Part shown: piece after piece, positions 8,379 through 11,747 of the stretch | How the letters are laid out: every line of letters begins with the position of its first letter | How positions within the stretch are numbered: position 1 is the stretch's first letter | Origin: Clostridiales bacterium | GTDB taxonomy: Bacteria; Bacillota; Clostridia; Peptostreptococcales; T1SED10-28 | NCBI GenBank assembly: GCA_007134725.1 | Contig: SLKF01000001.1 | Span: forward strand, 1 to 11,747 | Reading direction: 5' to 3' | DNA length: 11,747 bases | Made by a program: the position numbers and the translations under genes | The notes under the pieces: model-generated | The model's database searches: none | Seen by the model: the letters and a program-made list of their open reading frames with translations, nothing else | What the model was told of the DNA's origin: nothing

Positions 8379-8496
8379 CATATCTATTATTTTTCCATGC
8401 AAAATAGCTGAAGCTACAATAAAAGCTCCAGTAAAAGTTATAATAATAGCTATCAAGTTTTAGACTCTTGTTCAGTTGGTTTAACATTGGAATCAT
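8329..8496 (-). CDS. Aromatic leader peptide of the aro operon (attenuation peptide)
   Basis: This 55-codon ORF lies between a consensus promoter and an intrinsic terminator, directly ahead of aroF. Its start ATG (8496) follows AAAGGAAAGGG; a second in-frame ATG at 8487 is also possible. Residues 17-34 read YYYNFYWSFYCSFSYFAW: six Tyr, four Phe and two Trp in 18 positions, with further Tyr39 and Trp55 before the TAG stop. In known attenuators such peptides sense charged tRNA: stalling at the control codons exposes the next RNA segment, which then forms an antiterminator. The segment that can do so begins about 15 nt after Trp34, so a ribosome stalled in the run would leave it free. The product itself is probably not functional. 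In another frame the same DNA reads as a hydrophobic helix, so the aromatic run could be a shadow of a decayed membrane gene; promoter, ribosome site, terminator and operon content make that less likely. Confidence 0.78.
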   Translation of the reverse strand: MIPMLNQLNKSLKLDSYYYNFYWSFYCSFSYFAWKNNRYVRELLLGKGDNRTLAW

Positions 8497-8572
8497 TCCC
8501 TTTCCTTTGTTCGTTTGGGCTTACAATTATATTTTCGTAATGTTTGCTTTTATTCATAATAATTTATAGATG

Positions 8573-8601
8573 ATTATATGCCTAGTATAAGCAACTGTCA
8601 A
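8573..8601 (-). promoter_or_regulatory. Consensus sigma-A promoter of the aro operon
   Basis: On the minus strand TTGACA (8601-8596) is separated by exactly 17 nt from TATAAT (8578-8573). Both hexamers are perfect consensus. Transcription should start near 8566, giving a leader of about 430 nt before aroF, or about 300 nt if it stops at the attenuator. No clear terminator separates this promoter from the gene upstream (ends 8655), so some read-through is possible. Confidence 0.88.
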
Positions 8602-8654
8602 TGAATTTATGGAAAGATTCCAAATGTTTTTAAAGCTTATAATTTTTTAACCTG

Positions 8655-9773
8655 TTAAGATTCCTTGGGGTCCTTGATAACATCCTTGGGTTCCTTGATA
8701 ACATCCTTGGCTTCGCCAATGTTTTCGGCTTTGCCTTCCCGGATGGCCTCGGCCATTAAATCCAGTGTTCCCACTTCCAGGACTTCCTTGCCCAGTATGC
8801 CTTCATACTCCGTAGAGAGTTTTACCGATAATTCATTCAGCCTTTCCAAATTTTCTTTCCCTTCCTCATAGATCCTTCTATATTCCTCTTTTAATGCTCT
8901 TAGCTCCTCTTCATTTGCCTCGGCGATCTGGCGGTGAATCTCTTTTGCTGTCTCATTATCAAATTCCAATAGGGCGGCTTTCTTTTTTTCTAAGAGTTCG
9001 TTTATAGCTTTTTGATATTCCTCAATTTCCTGGTCAAACTCTTTCAAATCATAGAAACTTTCATCTTCATCCTTTTCGATTTGTCGCTTGATTTTTCGTT
9101 GTTTTTTCTTGCTTTCTCGGATTTTCTTTCGCATTTCACGCACCCGATTCAGTGCATCCAAATGCTTATATTTCTTTTTACCTACGATCAGATACATACC
9201 GCCGAAAATCAAAATGGCAGCAATATAAATAAGTCCTAAATAAAGGGTTCCCATACCGTCAAAAAATATCGTATAAATACCAAAGGGTATTACAAAAAAT
9301 GACAGGGCTAAGGTTAATATAATCAAACCGATATCCCCTAATCCGCTGGGGAAATATAAGGCAAAAAACAATCGATTGTTATAAAGAAGAGGAATTTTTT
9401 CTTGTTTAAATACGGATCTTCCGGCGAGATGCAATTCTTCGCCTTCGTTTCTAACCTCTGCGGTTTCTGCATTTATTCGTTGGATCACGGCCTTCTTTTT
9501 CGCTTTTTCTTTATTGGATTCTACGGTTTCCAACTTCTTGCTTAGATTTTCCAATTGTTCATCAAAGGTAGCTTCCAGTTGTTCCCTCCGTTGACGGGTT
9601 ATTTTCTTAATCTCCCCTTCGATAGCATTTTCTTTTTTAGCAATGTGCTTTTCCGCTTCCTTTTCTTTTTCTTCCAATGCATGTTTCCCTTGCTTACAGT
9701 TTTTTAGCTCAATTACCTGTTCTTTGATCTCTTCGATCTCCTCGATGCCGCCTTCCAGAATTGTCTTTTCCAT
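8655..9773 (-). CDS. Unrecognised membrane protein: coiled coil, two helices, coiled coil
   Basis: I do not recognise this 372-aa family. Residues 1-125 are charged and helical (Glu/Lys-rich, likely coiled coil) with no signal peptide. Around 126-146 is the less charged YNNRLFFALYFPSGLGD. Two membrane helices follow at about 147-170 (LIILTLALSFFVIPFGIYTIF) and 176-197 (YLGLIYIAAILIFGGMYLIV), joined by a very short loop. Residues about 199-335 are again strongly basic then acidic coiled coil, and the tail carries two heptads, KDVIKEP and KDVIKDP. A hairpin topology with both coiled-coil arms in the cytoplasm is likely, with positive residues (GKKKYK) after helix 2. The start is supported by AAGGGTG about 6 nt upstream. 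No neighbour suggests a role; a structural, scaffold or membrane-remodelling function is possible but unproven. It is upstream of, and in the same direction as, the aro promoter. Confidence 0.85.
   Translation of the reverse strand: MEKTILEGGIEEIEEIKEQVIELKNCKQGKHALEEKEKEAEKHIAKKENAIEGEIKKITRQRREQLEATFDEQLENLSKKLETVESNKEKAKKKAVIQRINAETAEVRNEGEELHLAGRSVFKQEKIPLLYNNRLFFALYFPSGLGDIGLIILTLALSFFVIPFGIYTIFFDGMGTLYLGLIYIAAILIFGGMYLIVGKKKYKHLDALNRVREMRKKIRESKKKQRKIKRQIEKDEDESFYDLKEFDQEIEEYQKAINELLEKKKAALLEFDNETAKEIHRQIAEANEEELRALKEEYRRIYEEGKENLERLNELSVKLSTEYEGILGKEVLEVGTLDLMAEAIREGKAENIGEAKDVIKEPKDVIKDPKES
8662..8712 (-). repeat. 21-nt tandem repeat at the 3' end of the coiled-coil gene
   Basis: Two nearly identical 21-nt units (8671-8691 and 8692-8712, plus-strand core TCCTTGATAACATCCTTGG) with a partial third at 8662-8670 encode the heptads KDVIKDP and KDVIKEP. 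The period keeps the reading frame, and near-identity at the DNA level indicates recent duplication. Confidence 0.8.
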
Positions 9774-9792
9774 TTTTTCACCCTTTCTTATT

Positions 9793-9864
9793 ACCGGATC
9801 GCCTCCGGTGATTCTTCTTTATCGAGTGTATAAAGTATTAATATCCAATTATAGTCTCGATAAA
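9793..9864. promoter_or_regulatory. Upstream region of the coiled-coil gene with inverted repeats
   Basis: The 9-bp inverted repeat TTTATCGAG (9818-9826) and CTCGATAAA (9856-9864), spaced by 29 nt, brackets an AT-rich stretch that on the minus strand contains TATAAT- and TATACA-like words. No convincing -35/-10 pair can be assigned. Closer to the gene, ACCGGA (9793-9798) and TCCGGT (9804-9809) form a small hairpin just upstream of the ribosome binding site. The layout suggests a regulated promoter for the gene starting at 9773, but this rests only on symmetry. Confidence 0.35.
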
Positions 9865-9936
9865 CAAGTTCTTTGTAGGTAAAAAGACTGATGAAAAATG
9901 ATAGGGAAACTTGTTTGATTTCTCATTGGCTTCATT

Positions 9937-10012
9937 AGACCAGACAGGTCCCTGTTTCTTTGTCCCCATCTCTGTCCATTGTCCCGGTCTGCCTAGCCTC
10001 TTGTCTATACCT
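9937..10012. repeat. TGTCC/GGGACA-rich repeat-like intergenic patch
   Basis: The plus strand carries several TGTCC or CTGTC words (GACAGGTCCCTGT, TTTGTCCCC, CTGTCC, TTGTCCC) in about 50 nt, then GGTCTGCCTAGCC. AGACC near 9938 and GGTCT near 9986 are inverted ends. The composition differs from all neighbouring DNA. Such GGGACA/TGTCC patches resemble short interspersed palindromic repeats scattered through some bacterial genomes. Only one copy is in this window, so repetition cannot be shown here. It joins abruptly to the gene remnant that follows. Confidence 0.35.
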
Positions 10013-10028
10013 ACGCATGGAACACGTG

Positions 10029-10213
10029 GATTGACCTTCGAAATTGGCAACGGCAAGGTCTTTACCGGAACCACAAACAGCGAAGGCGTGTTCACCGCCC
10101 GCTACAGGGTGGCGAACAGGACAGCAATTGGTGCCTATACCATCAACGCGAAAGTGGAAAAGGTAAACGCTGTAGACGCTGCTGTCAGAACATTCAAGGT
10201 TTCGGGTAGGTAA
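10029..10213 (+). pseudogene. Remnant of a secreted Ig-like-domain protein, C-terminal end only
   Basis: In frame with the TAA at 10211, about 60 residues read as the end of a bacterial Ig-like module: GLTFEIGNGKVFTGTTNSEG, then VFTARYRVANRTAIGAYTIN and AKVEKVNAVDAAVRTFKVSG. The TTNSxG turn, the GxYT(I/V) strand and the final FKV strand are typical of the beta-sandwich repeats in clostridial surface or exported proteins. The base composition is visibly richer in G+C than the flanks. The frame stays open upstream to 9911, but those residues derive from the TGTCC-rich patch and do not resemble protein; there is no ribosome binding site or signal peptide. I infer a 5'-deleted gene that kept its stop codon and terminator. 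Expression is unlikely. Confidence 0.6.
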
Positions 10214-10243
10214 ATCAATCACTTTTAAATTAGTCAAATTCAA

Positions 10244-10270
10244 CCTCCAGGCACAGCCTGGAGGCTTTTA
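10244..10270 (+). terminator. Intrinsic terminator after the Ig-like remnant
   Basis: CCTCCAGGC (10244-10252) and GCCTGGAGG (10256-10264) form a perfect 9-bp stem with a 3-nt loop (ACA), followed on the plus strand by CTTTTATT. It lies 30 nt after the remnant's stop and is probably the original terminator of that gene. The minus side lacks a good T-tract. Confidence 0.8.
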
Positions 10271-10375
10271 TTAGGGGATTCCCCATGAAATTATGAAGTT
10301 TGTTATGACGCTGGGGATGTTTCTCTTGTCAGTTCTCTGTGAGTTCGTTCCCTTTTTGCGCCCATTGCGCCCCTG
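10271..10375. other. Intergenic DNA downstream of the MutS2-like gene
   Basis: No gene is seen. It contains the short palindrome GGGGATTCCCC (10274-10284) and a direct repeat on the plus strand, TTGCGCCCATTGCGCCCC (10356-10373). I find no convincing intrinsic terminator for the minus-strand gene ending at 10376. Confidence 0.5.
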
Positions 10376-11747
10376 TTATTCATCATATTCAATAGTTATG
10401 GAAGGATGAAACTTCCGCTCCAATTGGTGCTTTTTCTTTCGATATTCTTTGGATTCAAATACGATATCCATGTCATAATCCTCGGGATACAAGTCCTCCC
10501 CTTTAATATGAAGGCTGAGGCGTTTATGGTTGATCGTGAACTTCTTCTTTTTCACCATCACCCCCACCTCCCCTTTCGAGTCGGTTTGCTGATAGACAAT
10601 TCCAGTGGTTCCCAGGGTGGAGATGTATACACTGTCTCCTACTGTAAACTTTTCTTGAAGATTTTGCTGTTTTTTCAACTTACTTTTGATCGCTGAAGGT
10701 TTCTTTCGATGTTCAGCAATATCCACGGCCTTGGGATCTGTATCAACAGCATGCTGGTCCCTACTACTTCCCAAACCATCTTCTGTTTTCTCATTTGCCA
10801 TATGAAATTGTTTAGGATCGTAGACTTTTTTCTCTCCATAGGTGACTTCGTGGGCCCGTTCAATCATCCGGTGATCCAATCCTAATCGTAGGGCAATATG
10901 AAAGGCATTGCTCTCACCAACGGAGCCCATTTCCAATCGATACAAAGGCTTTAAGGACTGTATATCAAAAGCCATAGAACCATTGGTAAACTGGGGATGC
11001 TCCAAGGCAAATCGCTTGATCTCATTATAGTGGGTGGTTGCTAGTACGATGGCCCCTTTTTTATGAAGTTTTTCCAAGATCGAGGTGGCAAGGCCCGTAC
11101 CTTCTGCAGGATCCGTCCCGGCTCCCAGTTCATCCATGATCACCAGGGATTTTTCATTAACCTCTTTCATAATATGAATCACATTTCCTATATGAGATGA
11201 AAAGGTACTTAAGTTTTGCTCGATACTCTGTCCATCTCCGATATCCACTAAAATCTTTTCAAACACCGCCATTTCCGTATTTTCCTCTACGGGAATATGA
11301 AGTCCCGATTGCACCATTAACGTGAGAATCCCCAGGGTTTTAATGGTGACGGTCTTGCCTCCCGTATTCGGCCCGGTAATCACCAACCCTCGGTAGGAAC
11401 CCCCTACCTTGGCATCCAGCGGTACTGCTTCCTCTTTCAGTTGAGGATGCCTTCCGCCCCGAAGCATAATACGCCCTTCGTCATTTAACGAAACACTTCT
11501 ACCCTTTATACTTTGGCTATACTTGCCTTTTGCAAATAGAAAATCGTAGTTTCCCATCAACTCTACATTCACATGAAGTTCCCTTTGATATGTCTGAATC
11601 AGTCCGGTTAAGGTAAAAAGAATCTGATACTCCTCCTCTTCCTCCTCTCCTTTTAATCGGTTCACTTCCTCCGATAGTCGGCTCACATCCCGAGGTTCAA
11701 TAAACACGGTCATTCCCGATGCAGACCGGTCTACCACTCTTCCCTCC
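10376..11747 (-). CDS. MutS2-like ATPase without Smr domain, 5'-truncated by window edge
   Basis: The frame is open to the right edge; the codons before the GTG at 11737 read EGR and continue the family motif (GRVVDRSASGMTVFIEP), so the start lies outside. About 457 residues are visible: the end of the lever/clamp region, then the MutS-type ABC ATPase with Walker A TGPNTGGKTVT (about 11345-11377), the Q-loop region around DGQSIEQNLSTFSSH, Walker B LVIMDELGAGTDPAEG and the switch ATTHYNEIK. A basic linker and a KOW-like segment (FTVGDSVYISTLGTTGIV) follow. It ends in LYPEDYDMDIVFESKEYRKKKH...IEYDE, with none of the Smr LDLRG or HGxGTG motifs found at the end of canonical MutS2. This fits a shorter MutS2-related subfamily seen in Clostridia. 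Canonical MutS2 acts on recombination intermediates or collided ribosomes; which role, if any, this one keeps is unclear. Confidence 0.92.
   Translation of the reverse strand, partial: EGRVVDRSASGMTVFIEPRDVSRLSEEVNRLKGEEEEEEYQILFTLTGLIQTYQRELHVNVELMGNYDFLFAKGKYSQSIKGRSVSLNDEGRIMLRGGRHPQLKEEAVPLDAKVGGSYRGLVITGPNTGGKTVTIKTLGILTLMVQSGLHIPVEENTEMAVFEKILVDIGDGQSIEQNLSTFSSHIGNVIHIMKEVNEKSLVIMDELGAGTDPAEGTGLATSILEKLHKKGAIVLATTHYNEIKRFALEHPQFTNGSMAFDIQSLKPLYRLEMGSVGESNAFHIALRLGLDHRMIERAHEVTYGEKKVYDPKQFHMANEKTEDGLGSSRDQHAVDTDPKAVDIAEHRKKPSAIKSKLKKQQNLQEKFTVGDSVYISTLGTTGIVYQQTDSKGEVGVMVKKKKFTINHKRLSLHIKGEDLYPEDYDMDIVFESKEYRKKKHQLERKFHPSITIEYDE

Noticed and set aside
8453..8557. 34-codon ORF on the minus strand starting with an ATG at 8557
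   Set aside because: It would start only about 9 nt from the predicted transcription start, with no ribosome binding site, so it is not listed as a gene; it is kept as part of the alternative reading in the findings.
8139..8566. T-box riboswitch or TRAP-type control of the aro operon
   Set aside because: The conserved T-box antiterminator sequence (TGGNACCGCG-like) and the run of spaced GAG/TAG triplets needed for TRAP binding are not seen; the leader ORF and the terminator explain the region better.
8602..8654. Terminator for the coiled-coil gene (hairpin GGAATCTTTCC near 8611-8621)
   Set aside because: The stem is only 4 bp and has no T-tract on the minus strand.
9838..10243. Two overlapping minus-strand ORFs of about 85-102 codons
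   Set aside because: They cross the TGTCC-rich patch and lie antisense to the Ig-like remnant; the residues are low-complexity and neither has a ribosome binding site.
1..11747. tRNA, rRNA, CRISPR array or insertion sequence
   Set aside because: No cloverleaf, rRNA-like segment, regularly spaced repeat array or transposase was seen on either strand.

Overview
The window looks like chromosomal DNA from a low-to-moderate GC Firmicute, probably a member of the Clostridia. The evidence is strong AGGAGG-type ribosome binding sites, Gly/Lys/Glu/Ile-rich proteins, a Thermotoga/Bacillus-type DAHP synthase, a Bacillus-like class II EPSP synthase and a clostridial-style Smr-less MutS2 relative. The species cannot be fixed from the sequence alone.

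Layout. Positions 1-846 (+) hold the 3' part of an alpha/beta hydrolase gene, which converges on the aro operon; a hairpin at 863-899 lies between them. Positions 8138 down to 919 (-) hold a compact seven-gene operon in the order aroF, tyrA, aroA, aroC, aroB, aroK, aroE. It covers DAHP synthesis to chorismate, except the 3-dehydroquinate dehydratase step, plus the prephenate dehydrogenase branch to tyrosine. The genes overlap or lie close together, apart from about 100 nt before aroE.

The most interesting region is the leader upstream of aroF (8139-8601). It starts with a perfect consensus promoter (TTGACA, 17 nt, TATAAT). Next comes a 55-codon ORF with a ribosome binding site and a run in which 12 of 18 residues are Tyr, Phe or Trp. 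It ends in a strong intrinsic terminator about 130 nt before aroF. A segment of the leader ORF just after the aromatic codons can pair with the 5' arm of the terminator, forming an antiterminator. I read this as a ribosome-mediated attenuator that senses all three aromatic amino acids and controls the whole operon. That is notable in a Firmicute, where T-box or TRAP control would be the usual expectation. A dyad-symmetric element (8226-8250) lies between the terminator and aroF. Feedback control at the protein level is also likely: AroF has the N-terminal regulatory-type domain and TyrA has a C-terminal ACT domain.

Upstream of the aro leader (8655-9773, -) is an unrecognised protein with two membrane helices between long coiled-coil segments and a short tandem heptapeptide tail. 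Positions 9774-10375 contain no intact gene. They hold the promoter side of that gene, a TGTCC/GGGACA-rich repeat-like patch, a higher-GC remnant (+) of the C-terminal end of a secreted Ig-like-domain protein, and that remnant's intact terminator. From 10376 to the right edge (-) is the C-terminal two thirds of a MutS2-like ATPase that lacks the usual Smr nuclease domain.
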